A stretch of DNA of 26,612 nt, from the NCBI GenBank assembly GCA_021399405.1, contig JAAFKL010000261.1, positions 1 through 26,612 of the forward strand, written 5' to 3'. A program made the position numbers and the translations under genes. Source of the stretch: Candidatus Heimdallarchaeota archaeon. Lineage in GTDB: Archaea; Asgardarchaeota; Heimdallarchaeia; Heimdallarchaeales; Kariarchaeaceae. Below, piece by piece: positions 17,246 through 24,885 of the stretch. Position 1 is the stretch's first letter, and every line of letters starts with the position of its first letter. The notes beneath the pieces were generated by a model. It searched no databases, was not told the DNA's origin, and was given only the letters and a program-made list of their open reading frames with translations.

Positions 17246-17296
17246 TATCTAAGATGTAAGGATACCTGATTAATAGTATCATTGCCTTCTTAGATA
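17246..17296. promoter_or_regulatory. Nested inverted repeat between CaMKII-hub and TetR genes
   Basis: TATCTAAG (17246-17253) pairs with CTTAGATA (17289-17296), and inside it GATAC (17261-17265) pairs with GTATC (17276-17280). The result is a two-level stem with a 10-nt loop. It lies upstream of both divergent genes, separate from the TetR-type palindromes. It could be an operator for another regulator or a structured leader. Confidence 0.35.
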
Positions 17297-17321
17297 AGAA
17301 AGACCAATTTGAAAAAATATC

Positions 17322-17381
17322 TGACCACTTGGTCATTTTTCACTGACCGATGGGTCATGTTTATAAATGACCGATGGGTCA
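17322..17381 (+). promoter_or_regulatory. Three TetR-type operator palindromes around the TATA box
   Basis: Three 14-bp palindromes, TGACC-N4-GGTCA, occur at 17322-17335, 17344-17357 and 17368-17381, with centres 22 and 24 bp apart (about two helical turns). Copies two and three are identical; copy one differs in the central four bases. A clear TATA box TTTATAAA (17360-17367) is wedged between copies two and three. A bound repressor would therefore occlude TBP. Placed directly before the TetR start, this is a strong candidate autoregulatory operator for the whole efflux operon. Confidence 0.85.
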
Positions 17382-17409
17382 TATTCATTATCATAAACTT
17401 GGTGAGTAT

Positions 17410-18027
17410 ATGAGTAAAAATATTAACGATGAGGATTTGAAAATTCCTACAAAAGAAAAGATTCTACTTGCAGCAAGTGAATTGTTTCTTAAAAAAGATT
17501 TCAAAACCGTCTCAACACAAGAAATTGCAAAAGCTGCAGGTGTAGCAAAGGGAACAGTATTCCTTCATTATACTAACAAGCATTTACTAGCTCTTACTGT
17601 GTTGGAAGCAGTTATGCAAAAAATGACTTCAGAATTTTATGAAATGATAGCAAATATGGCACCAGAAGAAATTATTATTTCAATGATCAATTATACTATG
17701 GACATTGTTGAATCTTCTGCTGGATTTAATCAACTTCTAATTCAAGTATTAGCTGACATAGATTCTCTTTCTAAAAACCCTCAAAACGACGGAGAAAGGC
17801 TGATACAACAGGAAGTTATGAAAATCGAAGCTCTCTTAATTGGCTATATAGCAGAATTTGCTGATATATTTGAACAAATGGGGTTTGAAAATCCCCAAGC
17901 CCATTCTCGTATTTTCATTGGTATGCTTGATGGATTAGGTTTGCAAATTTCACTCAATCCAAAGCCTGATAAGAAATTAATGAAAGAACTCACCGAGTCT
18001 ATGATTAAACTATTTACACAAAGGTGA
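17410..18027 (+). CDS. TetR-family transcriptional repressor
   Basis: A 205-residue protein with the N-terminal TetR HTH at about residues 14-60 (ILLAASELFLKK, TQEIAKAAGVAKGTVFLHYTNK) and a helical ligand-binding C-terminal domain. I chose ATG 17410, preceded by GGTGAG at 17401-17406, over the in-frame ATG 17374, because 17374 falls inside the third operator palindrome and only about 10 bp after the TATA box. The gene is the first of a compact operon: its stop TGA lies within the AAGGTGAT ribosome site of the ABC ATPase gene. The expected role is to repress its own operon until a ligand, probably the transported compound, binds. Confidence 0.9.
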   Translation: MSKNINDEDLKIPTKEKILLAASELFLKKDFKTVSTQEIAKAAGVAKGTVFLHYTNKHLLALTVLEAVMQKMTSEFYEMIANMAPEEIIISMINYTMDIVESSAGFNQLLIQVLADIDSLSKNPQNDGERLIQQEVMKIEALLIGYIAEFADIFEQMGFENPQAHSRIFIGMLDGLGLQISLNPKPDKKLMKELTESMIKLFTQR

Positions 18028-18031
18028 TATC

Positions 18032-18739
18032 ATGGAACCGCTAATAAAAACAATAGACATACATCGCGAATTTCAAGTTGGAGAAATTATCGTGAAAGCC
18101 CTTCGAGGGGTAAATTTAGAGATCATGACAGGAGAATTTGTCATCATACTCGGAGCTTCTGGCTCTGGTAAAACAACACTGCTTAATCAAATAGGAGGGA
18201 TAGACCAGCCATCTCAGGGTAACGTAGTTATTGATGGACATGATGTTTCTAATTTTAATGATAAACAAATGACTGAACATAGACGGACCAGAATTGGCTG
18301 GATATTTCAATTTCATAATCTAATACCATCATTAACTGCAGTTGAAAATGTTCAACTCGCTCTTGAAATGATGGGGATAACAGAAAATCAGAGAAAACGA
18401 TCCGAAGAAGCTCTTATTGCAGTAGGTTTAGCTGAAGAAATAGACAGATTTCCTGCTCAGCTTTCAGGAGGTCAACAACAGCGAGTGGCTGTTGCCAGAG
18501 CCTTGGTAAAAAAACCACAAATAATAGTAGCGGATGAACCTACAGGCAATTTAGATAAGAAATCTGGAAAAAACATAGTTGATTTAATGGTTAAGCTTTG
18601 TAAGGAAGAAGGAATTACCTTTTGTGTAGTTACACACGATCCAACATTATCATCAGTTGCAGATAGATTACTTATTATGGAAGACGGCAAACTTTACGAG
18701 ACAAAAGAGAAGTATGCTGAATTCGGGATTACGAGGTGA
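18032..18739 (+). CDS. ABC transporter ATPase (MacB/LolD-like)
   Basis: A 235-residue nucleotide-binding subunit. Walker A GASGSGKTT is at about residues 41-49, the Q-loop is in IFQFHNLIP near 93, the signature LSGGQQQR is near 144, Walker B is in IIVADEPTGNLD near 164-175, and the switch His is in VTHD near 198. The LDKKSGKNIVDLM region and overall length match the LolD/MacB (FtsE-like) class that pairs with FtsX-type permeases for extrusion of lipophilic compounds, peptides or lipoproteins. It starts 4 bp after the TetR stop with AAGGTGAT as ribosome site. Its own stop is embedded in the next gene's GAGGTGAT site, implying tight translational coupling. Confidence 0.95.
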   Translation: MEPLIKTIDIHREFQVGEIIVKALRGVNLEIMTGEFVIILGASGSGKTTLLNQIGGIDQPSQGNVVIDGHDVSNFNDKQMTEHRRTRIGWIFQFHNLIPSLTAVENVQLALEMMGITENQRKRSEEALIAVGLAEEIDRFPAQLSGGQQQRVAVARALVKKPQIIVADEPTGNLDKKSGKNIVDLMVKLCKEEGITFCVVTHDPTLSSVADRLLIMEDGKLYETKEKYAEFGITR

Positions 18740-18744
18740 TATAA

Positions 18745-21114
18745 ATGGGCATCTTATCCAAAAAACTCTATAGAGATTTAAGGTACAATAAAGGTAGATC
18801 TTTATCTATAATCCTCATTGTAGCCCTTGCTACCGGCCTTTATGGTGGTTTGAATTTGGCTTACGTTAACATTCAAGATACATTCGAGTCAAATGAAGAA
18901 AAAACACATATCGAATCTGTTCGATATTTATTAGAAAATTTTACTGATCCAAATTTAATTGATTTGGATAGTATTTCAGGGATTGATTACTGGGATTATC
19001 GACTTGCTGAGGTTACTAGTCTTCAGCTCCCCAATGATGACGGCATATTCACAGCTGCTATTTTTGGTGTACCTGGAGATAGGCAACCAAAGGTGAATAA
19101 TTTCATAATTAATGATGGAGAGTACTTTCAATCTAATGTTTCAGAGAGCATTCTACTCTCAGAGACATTTATGAAAGCAAATGACCTTGAATTAAATGAT
19201 AAAGTGATTCTACCAGCAATTGGAAAAGAGTTAACAATCGGAGCGAAAATTTTTAGTCCTGAGTACGTGTATAATGTTAATCCTAGTAGTGGATTACCTG
19301 ATATTACAGGATTAGCTGCTGGTTGGATAACCTTAGAAAATGCTCAAAATATATTTAATAGACCAGGTCAGGTGAATGAGGTCCTAGTTCGATTTTCTTC
19401 AGATGTGCAAGAAAATAAGGTTGAAAGAGATATAGCAATAAATGCAGTTAAGACTGAATTAGAGAAACTTCAGACCCTTGTCAGTTACGTTGAACTTAAT
19501 GAAGAGGCGGAACAACAGATGAAAGACGCAGATGTTGGAGCTTTGGATGAAATGGCTCGAGTATTTGGAATGGTAATCCTTCTCCTTGCTTTGTTTGCGA
19601 TATATGACAATATTTCAAAATTAATTGCATCTCAACGAAATTATATCGGGACTATGAGAGCATTAGGTGGAAGTAAGAGAACGGTTGCGACCCATTACAC
19701 ATTGATGGGTACTTTTCTTGGAGCTATGGGGGTTCTTCTTGGAATCCCTTTGGGTTGGGGATTATCCAATATCATGACAATAGAATATGCTCATTTGTTG
19801 GGAATACCTACACCATCAACAACCTTCTTGCCTTCAGCATTTTATGAAGCAGTTTTGATAATATTAGGAATGAGTTTTGGTATATCCCTACTTAGTTCTA
19901 TAGGATCCACCCGAATAGAACCGAGAGAAGCTATGTCTTCTTCCTTCATTAATATCTTGTTTAATTCAAAGCCTTGGCTTGAAAGACTCTTTACCAAGGT
20001 ACCAGGTTTGAACACTCCTTCTTCAACCATTCCAATTAGAGGTTTGTTTAGACACAAGAAAAAGACGGCTATTACAATATTCACTTACTCAGTTTCCCTG
20101 CTTCTAATAATTGCAGCATTTGGATTTATGAATTCGTTTACAGATGCAATTGACTCAAATTATAATGAGAATGAAAAATACGATTTACAAGTATATTTTG
20201 CCCCAGGTAGTTCTGTGACTCCTGTTGAGTTAAATGCCGCAATAGGTAGCATAACAGGAGTTGATTTGTTTGAAGGATTTGTCTTCACGCAAATCGATCT
20301 GTCGAAAAATGAGATTAGCAAAAATGTTGCTTTGTATGGATTTGATCCAAATTCCCAATTGCGAAGCATCGGGATGGAAAAAGGTAGTTTCGATGGTCTA
20401 GTATTAGGAACTGCACTTTCGAACCACTTAAATGCACAATATGGCCAAAGTGTAGAAGTTTTCGGTGAATCCACAATTATCTCAGGTATATCCTCGGAAA
20501 TCATCTCTGAAAGCGCGTTTATGCCAATCACACAGATGCAAACGATGTTTAATCTAGAACAAAATGTAACTGGAGCTCTTTTGACAGTGGAAAAGGGAGT
20601 TGAAGAAAATGATGTGAAAAATGCAATACTACAATCAGGCTTACCTGTAGGATTAATAATCTCAACAGATGACGTCATAGAATCATTGTTTACATTGATC
20701 CAAGGTTTGATGGCCTTTATTGGAGTCTTTATTTTTATCGGATTTATTACTGTCGCATTATTCAGTTTCAACACTGTTGTTCTGGATGTAATGACTCGAG
20801 AGACCGAATTCATAAACATCCGTTCACTTGGAGGAGGCAAGCGGAAAATCACCAAAGTAATAACACTGCAAGGACTACTAATTTCCATTGTCGGAGGGAT
20901 ACTTTCTATTCCGCTGGGCTACTATGTTACTGATTGGATCATTAAGAGTATGGTGGGCGATTTAATGACCCTTCCCACGATAATTTATCCAGAGAGTTAT
21001 GCTATAGGTATAGTTTCGGCATTCGTCGCCTCTCTATTTGGAATCTGGGCTGCTGTAAGGCATGTTATGAAGATTGATATGGTTGATGCTTTGCGAACAA
21101 GAGTAAGTAATTAA
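18745..21114 (+). CDS. ABC transporter permease, MacB/FtsX type (two FtsX domains)
   Basis: A 789-residue permease with helix 1 at about residues 17-37, then a large extracellular MacB periplasmic-core-like domain and an FtsX block of three helices near 275-395 (GTMRALGGSKRTVATHY is the typical coupling segment). A second set starts near residue 430 (RGLFRHKKKTAITIFTY), with another extracellular domain and a final FtsX block near 650-780 (NIRSLGGGKRKITKV). So one chain holds both membrane halves, as in the bacterial YtrF/LolC-like full-length permeases. With the adjacent ATPase it should form a mechanotransmission-type exporter rather than an importer. GAGGTGAT precedes the start. Cargo is unknown; TetR control suggests efflux of a toxic or lipophilic compound (inference). 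Confidence 0.92.
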   Translation: MGILSKKLYRDLRYNKGRSLSIILIVALATGLYGGLNLAYVNIQDTFESNEEKTHIESVRYLLENFTDPNLIDLDSISGIDYWDYRLAEVTSLQLPNDDGIFTAAIFGVPGDRQPKVNNFIINDGEYFQSNVSESILLSETFMKANDLELNDKVILPAIGKELTIGAKIFSPEYVYNVNPSSGLPDITGLAAGWITLENAQNIFNRPGQVNEVLVRFSSDVQENKVERDIAINAVKTELEKLQTLVSYVELNEEAEQQMKDADVGALDEMARVFGMVILLLALFAIYDNISKLIASQRNYIGTMRALGGSKRTVATHYTLMGTFLGAMGVLLGIPLGWGLSNIMTIEYAHLLGIPTPSTTFLPSAFYEAVLIILGMSFGISLLSSIGSTRIEPREAMSSSFINILFNSKPWLERLFTKVPGLNTPSSTIPIRGLFRHKKKTAITIFTYSVSLLLIIAAFGFMNSFTDAIDSNYNENEKYDLQVYFAPGSSVTPVELNAAIGSITGVDLFEGFVFTQIDLSKNEISKNVALYGFDPNSQLRSIGMEKGSFDGLVLGTALSNHLNAQYGQSVEVFGESTIISGISSEIISESAFMPITQMQTMFNLEQNVTGALLTVEKGVEENDVKNAILQSGLPVGLIISTDDVIESLFTLIQGLMAFIGVFIFIGFITVALFSFNTVVLDVMTRETEFINIRSLGGGKRKITKVITLQGLLISIVGGILSIPLGYYVTDWIIKSMVGDLMTLPTIIYPESYAIGIVSAFVASLFGIWAAVRHVMKIDMVDALRTRVSN

Positions 21115-21216
21115 ATAAAATAAATAATATTAGCAAAAAGTAAATACCTTATAAAAAATGCTGAAACTCTAAAATTTATACGAATTAAAATAAATTCAAT
21201 AACTTCAAATTGAATG

Positions 21217-21230
21217 TTACTTATAAGTAA
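21217..21230 (+). promoter_or_regulatory. Palindromic TATA-like element before the secreted repeat protein
   Basis: TTACTTATAAGTAA is a perfect 14-bp palindrome whose centre CTTATAAG can act as a TATA box. It lies about 40 bp before ATG 21264 and about 32 bp before the upstream ATG 21256. A separate promoter means the secreted protein need not be part of the TetR operon that ends 150 bp upstream. Confidence 0.4.
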
Positions 21231-21263
21231 TAATAAAATAGGAGTAGAACAAATCATGATCAG

Positions 21264-22985
21264 ATGAGATTATTTTCTCCTAAATTACTTATTTTTGTTT
21301 TATTATTATCATCATATACTGTTTTTGCTCAAAATGAAGGCCCAAATCGCATAATTGGGGTGAATGAAGGACAGACTTATGATTATGTAATCACCAATAA
21401 ATTTGGTCTAGAAGGAACATTATTCAGTGATGGATTCAATAATATGACCTTGGAAGAAGGTGATACTTTCAAAATGACGATAATCGATAGTAATCCAAGT
21501 ATTGGTGAAACTATTGAATTACAACTATCGAATTCGGAAGTGAATGTATCATATACTAATGAACTTGCCTTTTTCGATTTTGTTATTTACAAAGATTGGG
21601 AATTTTGGAGTACACTCCTTACAACTTTGAGTTTTGATTATTATCTAGATGATGATCTTTTCTCTTTTGCTTATAGCTTAGAGGATACTGATAATGGAGT
21701 ATTTGTGTATTTGGAATATTCGTATGATGTTATTTTGGGAATAAATACACATCAATTAGTCTATGTTGCACCAATCAATGATCCTCAGAACGCTATAAGT
21801 TTCATTCAAATTGATCTGGGAACAACTGCAATGCCAAGACCAGACCTTGAGAATATAGGGTTTAGGGCAGGAGAATTCTATCAATATGAAGTATTACAAG
21901 TTAGTGGCTTTGACGATAATTCAGTAATTGAGGGACTGAATGGTGGAATTAGCTTTGAAAATGGAGATAAATTTCTCGTCTCGCCTCTAGGAGATTCACC
22001 AGGGGGGACCGATTCTGTATTAACTTCAATTCAATCAGCAAATAATGGTATTATTTATCAAAATCGACTCGATTTCCTAAATTCAATTAATTCACCTGCA
22101 TTCTTTATATATCATGATTGGGACTATATTGAAACATTAGTGGATAGGTTCATCGATGATAGAGAAGAAGGTGTATCAATCACCTATGAATTTACTGCAG
22201 AGGAATTTATTTATGAGGAAGTTAATACTCAGTCAATTGGATATTCACTAGAATTGATATATGATCTGAATTCCGGTGTTCTCACATTTGAATCATATAT
22301 CCAAGAAAATACGATCCTTAATACTGTAAAGATTATCGAATTCACTCTGCGAGATAAAATAGAAATCGATAAAACCACTTTAAATTTTGATATAAAGGGT
22401 GAATATGAATATGAATTAACAACTTATGATCCAGTATCTAATGCTGATCCCTTATTCCAAACCCAAGATGACTCACTTTTTGTTTTTGAAGGAGATAAAT
22501 TCACAATTACACCTCAGACTGGTCCAGATAATGATAATCTAGTACCAGTCAGAATTTGGAGTGATGATGAGAGCCTAATAATTTTCAATCAATTAGATGG
22601 ATTGGGTTCATTCTTTATTTACGCAGATTGGGATTATTGGACTACGGTAATTGAATTATTGCAGGAATTTTCAGTGGAAGGTTTGGAAATCACTTTCGTA
22701 AATAATGATGACACCTTCACAGTCCATCGTGTAATTGATATTACGGGTTTTCAGTCAAATGAATTAATGATCTATGATAAAGACACAGGGGTCTTGCTAG
22801 AATACTCATTTTCTGCATCTGGGATCGACGGAAATGGAGATCCAGCTTCTTTCATTATAGAATTTGAACTAACAGGTAGTCCAGATGGAGGGTCAAACAA
22901 AGATGATAGTCCAGGTTTCCTTCTACCTCTCGGAGTATTAACATTATTTATCACAGTGATTACACGACGTAAATTCAGAAAATAG
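21264..22985 (+). CDS. Secreted, C-terminally anchored protein with three internal repeats
   Basis: A 573-residue protein I cannot assign to a named family. The signal peptide is MRLFSPKLLIFVLLLSSYTVFAQ with a likely cleavage after FA at residue 22. Three homologous units follow (about residues 34-200, 201-375, 376-540). Each opens with a GQTYDYVIT / GEFYQYEVL / GEYEYELTT strand, then an EGDTF or NGDKF turn, then the best-conserved motif F-V/I-IY-x-DW-D/E-Y/F (107-114, 281-288, 451-458), and ends with a beta-rich YDKDTGVLLEYSF-like hairpin. The C-terminus has a GGSNKDDSPGF linker, a hydrophobic helix and RRKFRK, the layout of archaeal PGF-type sorting or membrane anchoring. It follows the ABC exporter on the same strand and could be a surface partner or cargo (inference). 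Confidence 0.75.
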   Translation: MRLFSPKLLIFVLLLSSYTVFAQNEGPNRIIGVNEGQTYDYVITNKFGLEGTLFSDGFNNMTLEEGDTFKMTIIDSNPSIGETIELQLSNSEVNVSYTNELAFFDFVIYKDWEFWSTLLTTLSFDYYLDDDLFSFAYSLEDTDNGVFVYLEYSYDVILGINTHQLVYVAPINDPQNAISFIQIDLGTTAMPRPDLENIGFRAGEFYQYEVLQVSGFDDNSVIEGLNGGISFENGDKFLVSPLGDSPGGTDSVLTSIQSANNGIIYQNRLDFLNSINSPAFFIYHDWDYIETLVDRFIDDREEGVSITYEFTAEEFIYEEVNTQSIGYSLELIYDLNSGVLTFESYIQENTILNTVKIIEFTLRDKIEIDKTTLNFDIKGEYEYELTTYDPVSNADPLFQTQDDSLFVFEGDKFTITPQTGPDNDNLVPVRIWSDDESLIIFNQLDGLGSFFIYADWDYWTTVIELLQEFSVEGLEITFVNNDDTFTVHRVIDITGFQSNELMIYDKDTGVLLEYSFSASGIDGNGDPASFIIEFELTGSPDGGSNKDDSPGFLLPLGVLTLFITVITRRKFRK

Positions 22986-23021
22986 CTATAACTCAAATAC
23001 TTTAACAAATGAATTATCCAT

Positions 23022-23375
23022 TCATAATTTAGCTTTGAAATTTCTAATCAATGTGATTACTACATCAGATATAGAGACAGATCCAACTCCTCTACTGGTG
23101 GCATCTGTTGCTCGGAGATATTTAATTTTGTAATCTGCTAAACGTTGATGAATATCAAGTGTAACTACAATTGTTTTAGGTCCTTTCTTCGGTGCTTTCG
23201 ATTCACCTTTCAACGCCATTTGCTCAGATATGTCTGGTGGTGATTCCAAACCTTCAAGGAGTAATTTGAAAACCTCAGAATAGTTTCTAACTTTCTCATC
23301 AAACTTGATATTTCTTAATTCATGCCAAGCATCATGTGCAAGACGTATATTTTTTGTTGGTTCATTTATTGACAT
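23022..23375 (-). CDS. Tandem ribbon-helix-helix-like DNA-binding protein
   Basis: A 117-residue protein that seems to contain two ribbon-helix-helix units. The first is TKNIRLAHDAWHELRNIKFDEKVRNYSEVFKLLLE (residues 7-41), in the beta strand-helix-helix order of VapB/CopG proteins. The second is TIVVTLDIHQRLADYKIKYL with SISDVVITLIRNF (residues about 68-115). A Lys/Pro-rich linker joins them. RHH proteins normally dimerise to insert a two-stranded ribbon in the major groove; two units in one chain could form a covalent pseudo-dimer. No toxin gene sits next to it. Three TATGTT repeats with an 8-bp period lie directly upstream and are a plausible own operator. The first unit is well supported, the second less so. 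Confidence 0.65.
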   Translation of the reverse strand: MSINEPTKNIRLAHDAWHELRNIKFDEKVRNYSEVFKLLLEGLESPPDISEQMALKGESKAPKKGPKTIVVTLDIHQRLADYKIKYLRATDATSRGVGSVSISDVVITLIRNFKAKL

Positions 23376-23383
23376 GTTTTACT

Positions 23384-23414
23384 TATGTTTGTATGTTTTT
23401 ATGTTATTATATAT
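23384..23414 (-). promoter_or_regulatory. Promoter with three 8-bp-spaced repeats before the RHH gene
   Basis: TATGTT occurs at 23384-23389, 23392-23397 and 23400-23405, an exact 8-bp period. Next to it is a TATA stretch (ATTATATAT, 23406-23414) reading toward the RHH gene, whose ATG is at 23375. Repeats between TATA and start would let a bound protein block transcription. Short direct repeats are a usual arrangement for RHH operators. Confidence 0.5.
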
Positions 23415-23452
23415 CCTTGTATTCTTGGTTATTATTGTGTATAAACATCGTT

Positions 23453-23560
23453 TTGGGCTATTAAACTAATACCGCTATTTACTTATTTGCGAGAATCATT
23501 ATATTGGATCCCAGCCACTGAACCCGATAGTCTCGATATCAACTAGGCGTAGTTGCCCAA
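23453..23560. other. Possible structured, GC-richer intergenic element
   Basis: Between the divergent RHH and LRR genes, the stretch from about 23505 to 23565 is visibly richer in G and C than the surroundings. It has a perfect hairpin CAACTA-GGCG-TAGTTG (23540-23555). The outer arms TTTGGGC (23452-23458) and GCCCAAA (23555-23561) can pair around it. This may be a small RNA, a regulatory site or a leftover of an older gene; no tRNA or rRNA match was found. Note that the outer arm and hairpin share one base, so the two pairings compete at that edge. Confidence 0.3.
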
Positions 23561-23588
23561 ATCAAACAGGTGTATCAATAAAGTTTTT

Positions 23589-23598
23589 TTAAATATAC
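23589..23598 (+). promoter_or_regulatory. TATA box for a leaderless LRR mRNA
   Basis: TTTAAATATA is centred about 25-26 bp before the ATG at 23619, the spacing for transcription starting at or next to the start codon; no Shine-Dalgarno is visible. Confidence 0.5.
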
Positions 23599-23618
23599 TT
23601 TAGACAAGAATCAGCAAA

Positions 23619-24611
23619 ATGGAAAACCAAGATATTGTCCTGTCAATTTTGAAGAAAATTGATCGGGAAAATGTACTTGAAGATATACTCGAATCTACCC
23701 TTACAAAATTTGAAAATGGTATTTTGATTTCAATTGATTTGGGTTCTCTCGAGATCGAGAATGTGCCAGGGGATTTGTTTGTTGAAGCAGCAGCACTAAA
23801 AGAGATATATCTGATAAATAATTTGTTAATTGAATTACCAGTAAATTTATTTCATTCTCTCCAGGATTTGGTTAAATTAGATCTTTCTGATAATAAATTA
23901 GAAAAATTACCCGACCAGATATTCAAAAATAATCAGCAATTGGAAGTACTAGATTTGGAAGGTAACAAGCTACAAGAGTTGTTAAATGAAATTGGTACAT
24001 TAGTAAATTTGAGAGAATTAGATTTATCTTCTAATAAATTCACTAGTTTTCGTGGGGATATATTTAGTAAATTGATTCATTTGGAATTACTTGATATTGA
24101 TGACAATGAAATTTCAGACCTTTCTGTTGATATTTTCAAGAATTTAACTAGCCTAACTGTATTAAACGTACATAATAATAAATTAGAAATAATTGATAAT
24201 AAAATATTTGATGGTCTAAGCAACCTTGAAATCCTATCATTATCCAAAAATCGATTATCTGTATTATCTGACCTAAATTTTCAGAGTTTAACAAAATTAA
24301 CTTACCTAGGGATTGGAGGTAATAACTTGTCAAATTTACCAACCGATGTATTTGATAAATTGACTAATTTAGAAACATTATCTCTTTCGTACAATAAAAT
24401 AGAAAATTTAGAAAATGGTATTTTCAATAATTTACCTAAACTTAATAGGATAGATTTGGTCGAAAATAAGCTTACTAATATTCCTCCGTCTGTTAAAAAT
24501 TTATCAAGATTGACAGTTTTAAACTTAAGCGGGAATCCTTTACCCGTACCGCTTGCTAAAAATTTCGAATCACTTGAAGAAGTAAAATCAGCTTATGATC
24601 ACATTAGTTAG
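23619..24611 (+). CDS. Leucine-rich-repeat protein
   Basis: A 330-residue protein, almost entirely leucine-rich repeats after about 40 N-terminal residues. About ten to eleven units of 23-24 residues follow L-x2-L-x-L-x2-N-x-L-x2-L-P/x-x3-F-x2-L, for example LVKLDLSDNKLEKLPDQIFK and LTVLNLSGNPLPVPL as the C-terminal capping unit. The FxxL ending (DIFKNLTSL, DVFDKLTNL, GIFNNLPKL) places it in the typical class more common in eukaryotes. There is no signal peptide or membrane helix, so it should be cytoplasmic and act by protein binding. The N-terminal segment (residues 1-40, helical, IVLSILKKIDRENVLEDIL) is unassigned. It ends with TAG, showing that TAG is used as a normal stop in this genome. 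Asgard genomes are rich in such proteins. Confidence 0.93.
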   Translation: MENQDIVLSILKKIDRENVLEDILESTLTKFENGILISIDLGSLEIENVPGDLFVEAAALKEIYLINNLLIELPVNLFHSLQDLVKLDLSDNKLEKLPDQIFKNNQQLEVLDLEGNKLQELLNEIGTLVNLRELDLSSNKFTSFRGDIFSKLIHLELLDIDDNEISDLSVDIFKNLTSLTVLNVHNNKLEIIDNKIFDGLSNLEILSLSKNRLSVLSDLNFQSLTKLTYLGIGGNNLSNLPTDVFDKLTNLETLSLSYNKIENLENGIFNNLPKLNRIDLVENKLTNIPPSVKNLSRLTVLNLSGNPLPVPLAKNFESLEEVKSAYDHIS

Positions 24612-24885
24612 GTATTACAATTATCGCTTCAATTTCCACTCTAGCACCCACAGCCAAATTTGAGACCTCAACAGTGCTTCTGGCTGGTGGATCATTAGGA
24701 AAGAACTTTGCATATGTAGCATTAACTTCCTTGAAATCCTTGATATCAGTGACGAAAATTGTAGTTTTGAGAATATTTTCTAATGATGTTCCAGCAGCTT
24801 GTGCTACCGCTTGCAAATTGATCATTATTTGTTTGACCTCTTCTTCTATGGATGATTGACGGAGGTCTTTTTCTACTGTTGCCAT
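24604..24885 (-). pseudogene. ridA: RidA/YjgF-family protein, N-terminally short
   Basis: A 93-residue protein that matches RidA from the first long helix onward: VKQIMINLQAVAQAAGTSLENILKTTIFVTDIKDF, then VNATYAKFFPNDPPARSTVEV with the catalytic-site Arg, and a final ARVEIEAIIVI with the C-terminal Glu. RidA proteins are usually about 125 residues and hydrolyse reactive enamines and imines from PLP enzymes. The first 30-35 residues, which form the opening beta hairpin (normally including GNLVFVSGQ), are missing, and an in-frame stop lies just upstream of the ATG. An IS607-like element starts 75 bp away, so the gene may have been cut by that insertion. It overlaps the LRR stop by 8 bp. It could also be a genuinely short variant. 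Confidence 0.65.

Noticed and set aside
17374..17409. Upstream ATG as the TetR start (12 extra residues).
   Set aside because: It lies inside the third operator palindrome and only about 10 bp after the TATA box, so it would be untranscribed; ATG 17410 has a ribosome site.
23505..23575. Possible tRNA on the minus strand (stretch resembling a D-arm GCCTAGTTGATA and a GGGTTC T-arm).
   Set aside because: No acceptor-stem complement and no proper anticodon arm or T-loop could be assembled; kept only as a possible structured element.
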